64,000 nt of DNA, taken from positions 1-64,000 of the forward strand of contig JAIUOK010000023.1 of NCBI GenBank assembly GCA_020161245.1. Direction: 5' to 3'. The number at the start of each line of letters is the position of its first letter. Position 1 is the stretch's first letter. Below, piece after piece: positions 42,176 through 50,708 of the stretch. The notes below the pieces were generated by a model that searched no databases, was not told the DNA's origin, and saw nothing but the letters and a program-made list of their open reading frames with translations. A program made the position numbers and the translations under genes. The stretch is from Actinomycetota bacterium (GTDB lineage: Bacteria > Actinomycetota > Actinomycetes > S36-B12 > CAIYMF01).

Positions 42176-42219
42176 GTTGCAGCAACGACTCGCAACGGGC
42201 GCAACACGCGGGCTAGCGT
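42176..42219 (+). promoter_or_regulatory. phased GCAAC repeats before a -10-like box
   Basis: In the 360-base divergent stretch 41935-42294, GTTGC-A-GCAAC forms a palindrome at 42176-42186 and GCAAC recurs at 42192 and 42201, spaced about one helical turn apart. TAGCGT (42214-42219) could be a -10 hexamer for the small gene at 42295. The pattern suggests binding of a regulator to a set of half-sites. The rest of the stretch shows no gene. Confidence 0.4.
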
Positions 42220-42294
42220 GGCGATACCAGCCCGAGAGGCCCCGCCGAGGTGGACGGCGGACCAGCCGGATCGGTGCGGACACGGGAGGCCTCG

Positions 42295-42537
42295 ATGACC
42301 TTCGACGTCGGCTCTGTCGACCACGAGCACGCCTTCTTCGCCCACGAGGACCCGCGCTACCTCATCTGCGCCTGCGGGCAGTACGCCGTCCGCTGCCGCG
42401 ACATGATCGGGCAGGCCTCGGTGCGGCTCATCGACCCGCCGACGCCGGTGCTGCGCGCCCCGCTGCGCCCGGTGCCCTCGGCGCGCGACACCGACGTGCG
42501 TGTGGTGCAGACCGAACCGGTGGCGCTGCCGGCCTGA
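42295..42537 (+). CDS. small hypothetical protein with Cys/His cluster
   Basis: An 80-residue protein of unknown function. The first half has HEHAFFAHEDPRYLICACGQYAVRCRD (about 10-36), a cluster of three His and three Cys that could bind a metal. The second half is Pro/Arg-rich and probably disordered. GGGAGG lies upstream of the ATG at 42295. Confidence 0.65.
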   Translation: MTFDVGSVDHEHAFFAHEDPRYLICACGQYAVRCRDMIGQASVRLIDPPTPVLRAPLRPVPSARDTDVRVVQTEPVALPA

Positions 42538-42549
42538 CCCGGCACGGCG

Positions 42550-42837
42550 TCAGGGCGCCTCGGGCGGCACCGCGCGCGGGCCCGACTTCGGCCGGCGCAG
42601 CCCCGCCGCGGTCAGCCGCTCCACCAGCTCGCGCGAGCTGACCAGCTGCGCACCCGCCTCGAGCGCCGCCGGGTGCAGCTGCTCGGGGATGTCGTAGTGG
42701 TCGCGCTCGAAGCCGCGCCGCGGGACGCCGAGGCGCTCGGCGAAGGCATGCAGCTCGTCGTAGGAGACGTCGCTGACCATGTGCCCCCACCACCGCTCGC
42801 GGTGCCACCACCGCGGTGCGTCGATGAGGATGGCCAC
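42550..42837 (-). CDS. DUF4031 family protein
   Basis: A 95-residue protein. MAILIDAPRWWHRERWWGHMVSDVSYDELHAFAERLGVPRRGFERDHYDIPE is characteristic of the DUF4031 family, common and uncharacterised in Actinobacteria. It is conserved in Trp, His and Asp, which hints at a metal or nucleotide site, but no function is known. It has a GTG start at 42837 and is convergent with the small Cys/His gene. Confidence 0.85.
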   Translation of the reverse strand: MAILIDAPRWWHRERWWGHMVSDVSYDELHAFAERLGVPRRGFERDHYDIPEQLHPAALEAGAQLVSSRELVERLTAAGLRRPKSGPRAVPPEAP

Positions 42838-42869
42838 CCGCGCAGGCTACGACGCGCGTGGTGCCGACG

Positions 42870-44255
42870 TCAGTCGCAGACGTTGTCGGCGGCGGTGCGC
42901 GGAGTGGCCGACGACGACGGCGAGGCCGCGACGACCGTGACCTTCTTCGCCGTCGTGTAGCCCGTGCCGACCGTGATCTCGAACGTCTGGCCGAGGCCCT
43001 CGACCGCCACGAGCTTCGCCCCCGGGAGCGACGCCGACACGGTCTTGAGCGACTCGTCCCAGCGCGGGTCGTAGCGGATCACCGTCTGCTCGCCGACGAG
43101 TGCATCGGCGTTGCCCGGGGCGCCGGCGACCTTGAACCCGACAGCGGCGAGGTCGTCGGCTGCCGTGGCGGCCAGACCCTTGACCTCGGTGCCGTTGAGG
43201 ACGGTCACGCGGATGGAGCCGGGCGCGACTGTGGCCTTGGGGGCGCTGCTCTTCTTGGGGATGATCGGCTGGTCGGCGGCGATCGCCGCGAACAGCGCCT
43301 TCGAGCCCTGCTTGTCCCAGGTGAGGACGTCGCCGAGGTCCGGGTCGCGCAGGTTCTGCCCGAGCGGGACCGTCGTCATCGCGATCCGGCTCGGGCTGAT
43401 GCCCTTGAACCGGTCGACGAGGTCGAGCATCTGGTCTGTGCCCAGCGAGTCGTCGGTCTTGAGGCTGCCGGCGACCGCGGACATGAACGAGTCGAGGCGC
43501 ACGGGGTTGGTGAGCGTCCCGGCCGACAGCGCCTTGGCGGCCATGGCGGCGACGAACTTCTGCTGGCGCTTCATCCGGCCGATGTCGGCGGTGGGGTCGA
43601 TGTAGCGGGCGCGGACGTAGGCGAGCGCCTGGGCGCCCTTCACCGTCTGCTTCCCGGCGGGCAGGTCGAGGCCGGAGTTCTTGTCCTTCGTCGCCTTGGG
43701 CAGGCACACGTCGACGCCGTCGAGGGCGTCGACCATGGTGAGGAAGCCGGCGAAGTTGATCTCGGCGTAGTGGTCGATCGTGAGGCCGGTCATCTTCTCG
43801 ACCGTGTCGACCATGAGCTTGGCGCCGCCGAGGGAGTACGCGGCGTTGAGCTTCGCGGCCCGGCCGTCGTGGTGCTTGCCCTTGTCGTCGGTCCACGCCG
43901 GGATCTGGGCGAGGGTGTCGCGCGGCAGCGAGACGACCGAGATGTCCTGGCCGTCGCCGGACAGGTGCACCAGCATCATCGTGTCGGTGTGCATGCCGTA
44001 GTCGTCGTAGCCGAGGGTGAGCTTCTTCTTCTCGGCCTTGGACAGGCCGGCCCGGTCGTCGCTGGCGACGACGAGCATCGTCAGCGGCTCGCCGTCCTCG
44101 AGCGCCCCGCCCGCGGTGCCGGCGTCGACCTTGCTGATCTGGCCCGCGTAGCGGTTGACCGCCGCCCAGCCGACCCCGGAGGTCAGCAGGACGCCGGCCG
44201 ACGCCACGGCGGCGGCGACGCGCAGGCCGCGTCGCGGCGCGCTCGTACGGCTCAT
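42870..44255 (-). CDS. LytR-CpsA-Psr (LCP) family glycopolymer transferase
   Basis: A 461-residue membrane-anchored protein. N-terminal helix (LRVAAAVASAGVLLTSGVGWAAV, about 11-33), then an LCP domain (about 70-300) with DTMMLVHLSGDGQDISVVSLPRDTLAQIP, GRAAKLNAAYSLGGAKLMVDTVEKMTGL and AYVRARYIDPTADIGRMKRQQKF, and a C-terminal LytR_C domain (IRVTVLNGTEVKGLAATAADDLAAVGF). LCP enzymes transfer lipid-linked wall polymers to peptidoglycan outside the membrane. The Arg and Asp residues that bind polyprenyl phosphate are present. The ATG at 44255 lies just before the membrane helix. Confidence 0.93.
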   Translation of the reverse strand: MSRTSAPRRGLRVAAAVASAGVLLTSGVGWAAVNRYAGQISKVDAGTAGGALEDGEPLTMLVVASDDRAGLSKAEKKKLTLGYDDYGMHTDTMMLVHLSGDGQDISVVSLPRDTLAQIPAWTDDKGKHHDGRAAKLNAAYSLGGAKLMVDTVEKMTGLTIDHYAEINFAGFLTMVDALDGVDVCLPKATKDKNSGLDLPAGKQTVKGAQALAYVRARYIDPTADIGRMKRQQKFVAAMAAKALSAGTLTNPVRLDSFMSAVAGSLKTDDSLGTDQMLDLVDRFKGISPSRIAMTTVPLGQNLRDPDLGDVLTWDKQGSKALFAAIAADQPIIPKKSSAPKATVAPGSIRVTVLNGTEVKGLAATAADDLAAVGFKVAGAPGNADALVGEQTVIRYDPRWDESLKTVSASLPGAKLVAVEGLGQTFEITVGTGYTTAKKVTVVAASPSSSATPRTAADNVCD

Positions 44256-44400
44256 CAGGGCAGCTGGTCCTTCGTCCGGTCGGCGGACCCGGTGCGGATC
44301 CGCTCCACGGTACGACGCACGGGAGGCGCCTCCGGTGCCGCAACGCCGGGCCTTCGTGGCGCTCGTCACAGGGAGCCCGCTCGCTAGGGTTCGACCTGCC

Positions 44401-45408
44401 ATGACCAGCAGCCACACGGACCTCCCCGGCGTCTCCGTCGTCGTCCCCGTGCTCGACGAGGAGCGCCACCTCGAGGCCGCCGTCGGCCGCCTGCTCGGCC
44501 AGGACTACACGGGGCCGCTCGAGGTGGTGCTCGCGCTCGGGCCCAGCCGGGATGGCACCGACGAGGTGGCGCAGCGGCTCGCGGCGGCCGATCCGCGGCT
44601 GCGCCTCGTGGCCAACCCGACCGGCCGCACGCCCGCGGGGCTCAACCTCGCGATCCGCGAGGCCCGCTACGACGTCATCGTGCGCTGCGACGGCCATGCG
44701 CTCGTGCCCGAGGACTACGTCGCCACGGCCGTGGAGGCGCTCGCCCGGACCGGTGCCGACAACGTCGGCGGCTTGATGGCCGCCGAGGGTGTGACGCCGT
44801 TCGAGCGGGCAGTGGCGTGCGCGATGACGTCGAAGCTCGGCGTCGGGTCGGCGTCGTTCCACGTCGGCGGCGAGGAGGGGCCCGCCCCGACCGTCTACCT
44901 CGGGGCGTTCCGCCGCGACGCGCTCGACCGCGTCGGGGGCTACGACGAGTCGATGGTGCGGGCGCAGGACTGGGAGATGAACCACCGGATCATCTCCTCG
45001 GGCGGCCTCATCTGGTTCACGCCGCGGATGCGCGTCACGTACCGGCCTCGCAGCACCGTCCAGGCGCTCGCCCGGCAGTACCTCGAGTACGGCCGCTGGC
45101 GCCGCGAGGTCGTGCGCCGCTACCCCGAGACGCTGTCGGCCCGCTACCTCGCGGCGCCGGTCGCCGTCGTCGGCGTCGCGGCCGGCACGGCCGCCGGACT
45201 GGTGGCAGCGGCGGGCGGACCGTCCTGGCTGCGGGCCGGGTGGCTCGCGCCGCTGGGCTATGCGGCCATCGTCGCCGTGGGCGGCGCGGCCGCGGCGCGC
45301 AACGAGGGGCCGGAGGTGATGGTGCGCATGCCGGTGGTGCTCGCGACCATGCACGGCTCCTGGGGCACCGGCTTCCTGACGAGCCGGCGCAGCACGACGT
45401 CGGGCTAG
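44401..45408 (+). CDS. family 2 glycosyltransferase with C-terminal membrane segments
   Basis: A 335-residue GT-A enzyme. VSVVVPVLDEERHLEAAVGRLLGQDYTGPLEVVLALGPSRDGT opens the fold and VRCDGHALVPEDYV carries the metal-binding acidic pair as CDGH. VYLGAFRRDALDRVGGYDESMVRAQDWEMNHRI is the acceptor-side motif. Two hydrophobic segments follow residue 255. ATG follows a TAGGGT box by ten bases, so the leader may be very short. It is upstream of the UDP-GlcNAc epimerase and probably builds the same wall or capsule polymer. Confidence 0.88.
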   Translation: MTSSHTDLPGVSVVVPVLDEERHLEAAVGRLLGQDYTGPLEVVLALGPSRDGTDEVAQRLAAADPRLRLVANPTGRTPAGLNLAIREARYDVIVRCDGHALVPEDYVATAVEALARTGADNVGGLMAAEGVTPFERAVACAMTSKLGVGSASFHVGGEEGPAPTVYLGAFRRDALDRVGGYDESMVRAQDWEMNHRIISSGGLIWFTPRMRVTYRPRSTVQALARQYLEYGRWRREVVRRYPETLSARYLAAPVAVVGVAAGTAAGLVAAAGGPSWLRAGWLAPLGYAAIVAVGGAAAARNEGPEVMVRMPVVLATMHGSWGTGFLTSRRSTTSG

Positions 45409-45452
45409 GGTCGTCCCGGGCGCTGCGCCCGCAGGCTGGAGGAGAGAACGCG

Positions 45453-46601
45453 GTGTACACGATCATGCCCGTCTACGGGACCCGTCCCGAGGCGATCAAG
45501 ATGGCGCCGCTGCTCGGGGCGCTCGAGGCCGACGAGCGCTTCCGGTCCTACGTCGTGGCGACGGGCCAGCACCGCGAGATGCTCGACCAGGTCAACCGGC
45601 TGTTCGGCATCGAGCCGCAGACCGACCTCGACATCTTCCAGCGGGGCCAGACCCTGGACACCGTCACCGTCCGCACGATGGAGCGGCTGACCGCGGTGCT
45701 CGAGGAGGTCGTGCCGGACGCCGTCGTCGTCCAGGGCGACACCACGTCGGCGTTCGTCGCCGGTCTCGCCGCGTTCTACAAGAAGATCCCGGTCTTCCAC
45801 CTCGAGGCCGGCCTGCGCACCGACGACATCTACAACCCGTTCCCCGAGGAGGCCAACCGCCGCCTCGTCGCGCGCATCGCGTCGCTGCACCTCGCGCCGA
45901 CGTCGACCAGCCGCGACAACCTGCTGCGCGAGGGTGTCCCGGCCGACGACATCGTCGTCACCGGCAACACCGTGATCGACGCGCTCATGTCGATCGTCGA
46001 CCGGCCGACCGCCTTCGACGACGAGCGGGTGGCCGACGCCGTCGCGTCCGACCGCCGCCTGGTCCTCATCACCGCGCACCGCCGGGAGTCGTGGGGCGAG
46101 CCGATGGAGGCCATCGGCCGCGCCGTCGGCCGGCTGGCCGACCTGCACCCCGACGTGCTGTTCCTGCTGCCGCTGCACGGCAATCCGGCGGTCCAGGCTG
46201 CTCTGCTGCCCCCGGTGCAGGACAAGGCCAACGTCGTCACGTGCCCGTCGCTGGAGTACGCGCAGTTCGCGGCGGCGATGAAGCGCGCCGACGTCGTGCT
46301 CACCGACTCCGGCGGCGTGCAGGAGGAGGCGCCGTCGCTGGGCAAGCCGGTACTGGTCACGCGCACGAACACCGAGCGGCCGGAGGCGGTGTCGGCCGGC
46401 ACGGTGAAGCTGATCGGTACCGACGAGGACCGCATCGTCCACGAGGTGACGGTGCTGCTCACCGACCCGGAGGCCTACGCAGTGATGGCCGAGGCCGTGA
46501 ACCCGTACGGCGACGGCGAGGCCGGTGCGCGGTCGATCGCAGCCATCCGCCAGTTCTTCGGCATCGGCGAGCGCCTCCCGGACTTCGACCCGTCGGTCTG
46601 A
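45453..46601 (+). CDS. wecB: UDP-N-acetylglucosamine 2-epimerase (non-hydrolysing)
   Basis: A 382-residue cytoplasmic enzyme converting UDP-GlcNAc to UDP-ManNAc. Signatures: PVYGTRPEAIKMAPLL near 5-20, VVATGQHREMLDQV, VQGDTTSAF, HLEAGLRTDDIYNPFPEEANR, TAHRRESWGEP and VLTDSGGVQEEAPSLGKP. The GTG at 45453 has GGAGAG upstream. The UDP-ManNAc dehydrogenase lies next, convergent. Confidence 0.95.
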   Translation: MYTIMPVYGTRPEAIKMAPLLGALEADERFRSYVVATGQHREMLDQVNRLFGIEPQTDLDIFQRGQTLDTVTVRTMERLTAVLEEVVPDAVVVQGDTTSAFVAGLAAFYKKIPVFHLEAGLRTDDIYNPFPEEANRRLVARIASLHLAPTSTSRDNLLREGVPADDIVVTGNTVIDALMSIVDRPTAFDDERVADAVASDRRLVLITAHRRESWGEPMEAIGRAVGRLADLHPDVLFLLPLHGNPAVQAALLPPVQDKANVVTCPSLEYAQFAAAMKRADVVLTDSGGVQEEAPSLGKPVLVTRTNTERPEAVSAGTVKLIGTDEDRIVHEVTVLLTDPEAYAVMAEAVNPYGDGEAGARSIAAIRQFFGIGERLPDFDPSV

Positions 46602-46622
46602 CGGGCCGGGGCCGCTAGCGGG

Positions 46623-47852
46623 TCAGCGGTCGCGCCACTGGCCGCGGGTGTCGAGCACGGCCTTGCCCACGAGCGTCTCGGATGTCACCGCGGCGAACTC
46701 GTCGTGGTCGACCAGCAGCACGACGACGTCGGCCTGGGCCAGGGCGTCGTCGAGGCCGGCGAGCGAGACGTTGCCGAGCCCGGCCAGCGCCTTCGGGATC
46801 TCGTGCACGTTGGGCTCGACGACGACGAACTGCCGGTCGGCGGAACGGGTCACGAGCTCATGGGCGATCTCGAGCGCCGGGCTCTCGCGCAGGTCGTCGA
46901 TGTTCTTCTTGAACGCCAGGCCCAGCAGGGCCGCCGTGGCGCCCGGCTTGTCGGCCAGCAGCGCCTGCGCCCGCTCGAGCACCCACTCGGGCTTGTGGTC
47001 GTTGACCTCGCGCGCGGTCTTGATCAGGCGCGACTCCTCCGGCGCCGCCGCGACGATGAACCACGGGTCGACCGCGATGCAGTGGCCGCCGACGCCGGGG
47101 CCCGGGGTCAGGATGTTGACGCGCGGGTGGTGGTTGGCCAGCTCGATGGCGTGCCACACGTCGATGCCGAGGCGGTCGCTGATGAGCGACAGCTCGTTGG
47201 CGAAGGCGATGTTGACGTCGCGGAACGAGTTCTCGACGAGCTTGACGAACTCGGCGGTCTTCGCGTCGGTGGGGAGCAGCTCGCCGACGCAGAAGATGCG
47301 GTAGACGGCGGCGGCCTTCTCCGTCGCCTCCGGCGTGAGGCCGCCGATGATGCGGTCGTTCTCGCGCAGCTCGCGCAGCACCTGGCCGGGCAGAACCCGC
47401 TCCGGGCAGTGGGCGAACAGCACCGAGCCGGGCTCGAGGTCGGGCCGGGCCTCGTGCACCCACTGGGCCATGAGCTCGGTGGTGCCGGGCGGGCTGGTCG
47501 ACTCGAGGATGACGAGCTCGCCGCCGGACAGCGCCGCGGCGACGGACTTGCTGGCGCGCTCGACGTAGGAGAGGTCGGCGGAGCGGTCGGCCAGGAACGG
47601 CGTCGGCACGGCGATCATGTAGACGTCGGCGGCCGGCATCTCGGTGGTGGCGGTGAGCATGCCGTCGGCGACCGCCTTGGCCACGACGGCATCGAGGTCG
47701 GGCTCCACGATGTGGATCCGGCCCTCGTTGACCGCGTTGACGGCGGTGTCGTTCACGTCGACGCCGACCACGGGCACGCCCTGGGCCGCGATGGCCGCAG
47801 CGGTGGGCAGACCGATGTAGCCGAGGCCCACCACGGCGATCTTCTGGGTCAT
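46623..47852 (-). CDS. wecC: UDP-N-acetyl-D-mannosamine dehydrogenase
   Basis: A 409-residue UDP-sugar 6-dehydrogenase. NAD site VGLGYIGLPTAAAIAAQG (8-25), ESTSPPGTTE near 118-127, active Cys258 in GPGVGGHCIAVDP and LGLAFKKNIDDLRESPALEI. Beside wecB it most likely oxidises UDP-ManNAc to UDP-ManNAcA, a sugar of teichuronic-acid-like polymers. The ATG at 47852 has GGAG upstream. Confidence 0.93.
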   Translation of the reverse strand: MTQKIAVVGLGYIGLPTAAAIAAQGVPVVGVDVNDTAVNAVNEGRIHIVEPDLDAVVAKAVADGMLTATTEMPAADVYMIAVPTPFLADRSADLSYVERASKSVAAALSGGELVILESTSPPGTTELMAQWVHEARPDLEPGSVLFAHCPERVLPGQVLRELRENDRIIGGLTPEATEKAAAVYRIFCVGELLPTDAKTAEFVKLVENSFRDVNIAFANELSLISDRLGIDVWHAIELANHHPRVNILTPGPGVGGHCIAVDPWFIVAAAPEESRLIKTAREVNDHKPEWVLERAQALLADKPGATAALLGLAFKKNIDDLRESPALEIAHELVTRSADRQFVVVEPNVHEIPKALAGLGNVSLAGLDDALAQADVVVLLVDHDEFAAVTSETLVGKAVLDTRGQWRDR

Positions 47853-47943
47853 CCGACGTGCTCCTTCGTGCTCGATGGCTCCGGGCATCCTCTCAGGCGC
47901 AGCGCGGCCGCAGGACCGTTCCGCGCGGGCGCCGTGGCGCCTC

Positions 47944-48255
47944 TCACTCCCGGCCGCGCTCCACGGCGGCGGCCGTGCGCCGCTGCTCCTCGGTGAGCTC
48001 CACGACGCGGCGGGTCAGCTCGAGCACGGCGGGGGAGGGGTCCGCGGGCGGCGGCGCCGGGCGGCGCGACAGCGAGCGCCCCCACACCTCGACCCGGACC
48101 AGCAGGGCTGCGACGGCCAGGGCTGCGACGACCCAGGGGCCGCGCACCGGCCACACCTGCGACGCCAGCCAGCCGAGGGCGACGAGCACGGCGGCCACGA
48201 CGAGCGTGGCGGCCGCCTGCGCGGCGGGGCCGGGGACGCCGGACTGCCTGCTCAT
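47944..48255 (-). CDS. small membrane protein with C-terminal coiled coil
   Basis: A 103-residue hypothetical protein. Two membrane helices (AAATLVVAAVLVALGWLASQVW and WVVAALAVAALLVRVEVW) followed by a Pro linker and a helix PAVLELTRRVVELTEEQRRTAAAVERG. No family recognised. It is encoded upstream of wecC on the same strand and may belong to the polymer cluster. Confidence 0.75.
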   Translation of the reverse strand: MSRQSGVPGPAAQAAATLVVAAVLVALGWLASQVWPVRGPWVVAALAVAALLVRVEVWGRSLSRRPAPPPADPSPAVLELTRRVVELTEEQRRTAAAVERGRE

Positions 48256-48388
48256 GCCTCGGCTCCTCGGGGCGGCGCCCGCGCCGGGGCGCACGGGCTC
48301 GTGCGGAGGCCCGCGGTGGCGCTGCGGGCCTCCGGCATACTAGCCGTCGCCCGAGGCCCGACCCCGGCGCGACGAGGAGGTCCGGACC

Positions 48389-49591
48389 GTGCAGGACGCC
48401 GAGGTCCGCACCGGGGCGCCCGGCGCCGGCCGCCTCGTCGTGGCGTACGGCTTCGCCCCCTCCACCGACACCAGCGCGGTCGTGATGGCCAAGCGGGTGC
48501 TGGCCGACGGCGTGCCCGTCGACGTGGTGTCGCAGGACCTGTCGTCGGTGTCCGGCAGCGACCCCGGCCTGGCCGCGCTCGTCGCACCGCTCGTGCGCCG
48601 CCAGGTCGTGCTGGGCGGCGAGCCGGAGTACGGCGGCTGGGCGACGATCCGGCGGTTCGTGTCCGAGGGGCTCGACGCGGTCGCGCGGCTCGAGCTGGCG
48701 GCGGGCGGCGCGTACGCCGAGGTGCGCAGCCGGGCGATGTGGCCCGCGGCCCACTTCCTCGCCGCGCGGTACCGCCTGCTCACCCCGGACGCCGCGTGGA
48801 CGGCGGAGTTCTCCGACCCGCTGCTGCACACCGTGGCCGGGGAGCAGCGCCGCCGCAGGTTCGGCGACGACGACGTGGCCGAGGACCTCTGGCAGGCGGT
48901 GCGCTCCGCCGACCCGTCCCTGACGCGCCCGGACAACGTCTGGGAGATGGTCGAGCTGCTCCCGTACGCGGTCGCCGACTCGGTGGTGTTCACCAACGAG
49001 CTGCAGCGCGAGCACATGCTCGGGTACTGCCGGTCGCGCGCGCTCGCCGAGCGGGCCCGCGAGCGTTCGATCGTGTCGCCGCACCCGTCGCCGCCAGCGG
49101 CGGCGTACTCCCTGTCGTCAGCGGCGCTGGAGCGCGAGCCCGGCACCGTCGCGATCGGCTACTTCGGCGTCTTCTACCCGACGCGCGGGCTCACCGAGGT
49201 GTGGGACGCGCTGGCCGCCCTGCGCGAGGACGAGCGGGCGCGCCTGAGGCTGCACGTGTTCACCAGCGACCCGGCCGTGCTGGCCGAGCAGCTGCTCGGC
49301 ACCGGCCTCGAGGGCGTGGTGCTGCCGCGCGAGTACGTGCCCTACCTGGACTTCCTGCATCTCGCGACGCAGCTCGACGTGCTGCTCGTCGGCGATGCGC
49401 GCACCGCGGGCACGCACGACGTGAACCCGTACCTCCCGTCGAAGTGGAGCGACTACGCCGGGTCGGGCACGCCGGTGTGGGCGGTGTCGGAGCCGGGCTC
49501 GGTGCTCTCGGGCCTGCCCGCCACCTACGGCTCGTCGCTGGGCGACGTCGACGGCGCGGTGCGGGTGCTGCGGGAGATCCTGGCGCGCTAG
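48389..49591 (+). CDS. GT4-like glycosyltransferase
   Basis: A 400-residue protein. The C-terminal half looks like a GT-B nucleotide-sugar domain (IGYFGVFYPTRGLTEVWDALAAL near 252-275, LLVGDARTAGTHDVNPYLPSKWSDYAGSGTPVWAVSEPGS near 330-370). The PYLPSKWSDYAGSG segment is the sugar-nucleotide motif with Lys and an altered acidic site. The N-terminal half (LVVAYGFAPSTDTSAVVMAKRVL) fits the acceptor domain. The stop TAG is supplied by the CTAG at 49588-49591, the insertion site of the adjacent IS element; the coding sequence is intact. Confidence 0.85.
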   Translation: MQDAEVRTGAPGAGRLVVAYGFAPSTDTSAVVMAKRVLADGVPVDVVSQDLSSVSGSDPGLAALVAPLVRRQVVLGGEPEYGGWATIRRFVSEGLDAVARLELAAGGAYAEVRSRAMWPAAHFLAARYRLLTPDAAWTAEFSDPLLHTVAGEQRRRRFGDDDVAEDLWQAVRSADPSLTRPDNVWEMVELLPYAVADSVVFTNELQREHMLGYCRSRALAERARERSIVSPHPSPPAAAYSLSSAALEREPGTVAIGYFGVFYPTRGLTEVWDALAALREDERARLRLHVFTSDPAVLAEQLLGTGLEGVVLPREYVPYLDFLHLATQLDVLLVGDARTAGTHDVNPYLPSKWSDYAGSGTPVWAVSEPGSVLSGLPATYGSSLGDVDGAVRVLREILAR

Positions 49592-49618
49592 CTGTACTGA
49601 CCACGAACGTTGGTGATG
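49588..49618 (+). repeat. left target duplication and inverted repeat of the IS element
   Basis: CTAG (49588-49591) followed by a 27-base end repeat (49592-49618): CTGTACTGACC, seven variable bases, TTGGTGATG. The right end carries the same arrangement inverted. Confidence 0.85.
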
Positions 49619-50704
49619 GGTTTGGCCGCGTAGCGAGGACCTCCGAGTGGAGTGTGGAGCTGTCGAAGGCACCCACCCCGCACCGGAGGTCCTCGTGGTT
49701 CACGCTAACGCCCTGCTCACTCCTCGTGGGCGGCTCGCCCTCGCCCAGCTGATCGTCGATGAGGGCTGGCCGGCCCGTCGGGCCGCGGAACGGTTCCAGA
49801 CCTCCGCGCAGACCGCCGGGCGCTGGGCCCGCCGCTACCGGGAGCGGGACACCTCCCGCCCGGCGGTCGAGGCGATGGCCGACCGGTCGAGCCGGCCGCG
49901 GCGCTCGCCCGCGCAGACACCGGCACCGCTCGAGCGGCGGATCTGCCATCTGCGCCGCACCCGCGGCTGGGGACCCGCGCGGATCGGGCACTACCTCGGC
50001 ATGCAGCCCTCGACGGTGAACCGGGTCCTGCGCCGGCGCGGCATGCCGCGCCTTGCCGACGTGGACCTCGCCACCCGCCGCGCGGTCCGCGGTCCGGTCG
50101 TGCGCTACGAGCACGACCGGCCCGGTGCTCTGGTCCACGTCGACATCAAGAAGCTCGGGCGCATCCCCGACGGCGGCGGGCACCGCGTCCACGGCCGCCA
50201 GATCGGCGGCCGCAACTCCCGGCTGACCGCCACTATCCGCAAGAGCAAGCACCCGGTGATCGGCTACGACTACGTCCACACCGCGATCGACGACCACTCC
50301 CGGCTCGCCTACAGCGAGATCCTCCCCGACGAGCAGGCCACGACCGCGACCGCGTTCTGGGCGCGGGCGCTGGCCTGGTTCGCCGCCGCCGGCATCACCG
50401 TCGACGCCGTCCTCACCGACAACGGCTCCTGCTACCGGTCCAGGGAATGGGCCGCGCTCTGCGCCGCCGCCGGCGTCCGGCACCGACGCACCCGGCCCTA
50501 CCGGCCTCAGACCAACGGCAAGGTCGAACGGTTCAACCGCACCCTGCTCACCGAATGGGCCTACGCCCGCCCCTACCGCTCAGAGACGGCACGAGCCCGA
50601 GCCTTGCCAGCCTGGCTGCACATCTACAACCATCACCGCCACCACACCGCGCTCGGCGGCCAACCACCAGCGAGCCGCATCACCAACCTGTCAGGTCAGT
50701 ACAG
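49592..50704 (+). mobile_element. IS481-family insertion sequence, 1113 bases
   Basis: One transposase gene bounded by 27-base imperfect inverted repeats that share 20 or more positions. The element is flanked on both sides by CTAG, interpreted as a four-base target duplication. It separates the convergent genes for the GT4-like glycosyltransferase and the nucleotidyltransferase but disrupts neither. It appears intact and recent, since the ends and the reading frame are complete. Confidence 0.9.
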
Positions 50705-50708
50705 CTAG
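49695..50708 (+). CDS. IS481-family transposase
   Basis: A 337-residue DDE transposase. N-terminal helix-turn-helix LTPRGRLALAQLIVDEGWPARRAAERFQTSAQTAGRWARRY; catalytic core with the first Asp in ALVHVDIKKLGRI, the second in DAVLTDNGSCYRS and the Glu in RPYRPQTNGKVERFNRTLL. GTG at 49695 has GGAGG five bases upstream. The TAG stop (50706-50708) lies in the flanking CTAG outside the element, so the gene borrows its stop from the target site. Confidence 0.95.
   Translation: MVHANALLTPRGRLALAQLIVDEGWPARRAAERFQTSAQTAGRWARRYRERDTSRPAVEAMADRSSRPRRSPAQTPAPLERRICHLRRTRGWGPARIGHYLGMQPSTVNRVLRRRGMPRLADVDLATRRAVRGPVVRYEHDRPGALVHVDIKKLGRIPDGGGHRVHGRQIGGRNSRLTATIRKSKHPVIGYDYVHTAIDDHSRLAYSEILPDEQATTATAFWARALAWFAAAGITVDAVLTDNGSCYRSREWAALCAAAGVRHRRTRPYRPQTNGKVERFNRTLLTEWAYARPYRSETARARALPAWLHIYNHHRHHTALGGQPPASRITNLSGQYS
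50678..50708 (-). repeat. right inverted repeat and target duplication of the IS element
   Basis: 27-base inverted copy of the left end (50678-50704) followed by CTAG (50705-50708). CTAG here supplies the TAG stop of both the transposase (plus) and the nucleotidyltransferase (minus). Confidence 0.85.

Noticed and set aside
46602-46622. Terminator between wecB and wecC
   Set aside because: Only a few complementary G and C bases in 21 bases; no convincing stem.
49592-50704. Insertion inactivating a wall polymer gene
   Set aside because: Both flanking genes keep their full frames and stop codons at the CTAG target, so no gene is interrupted.
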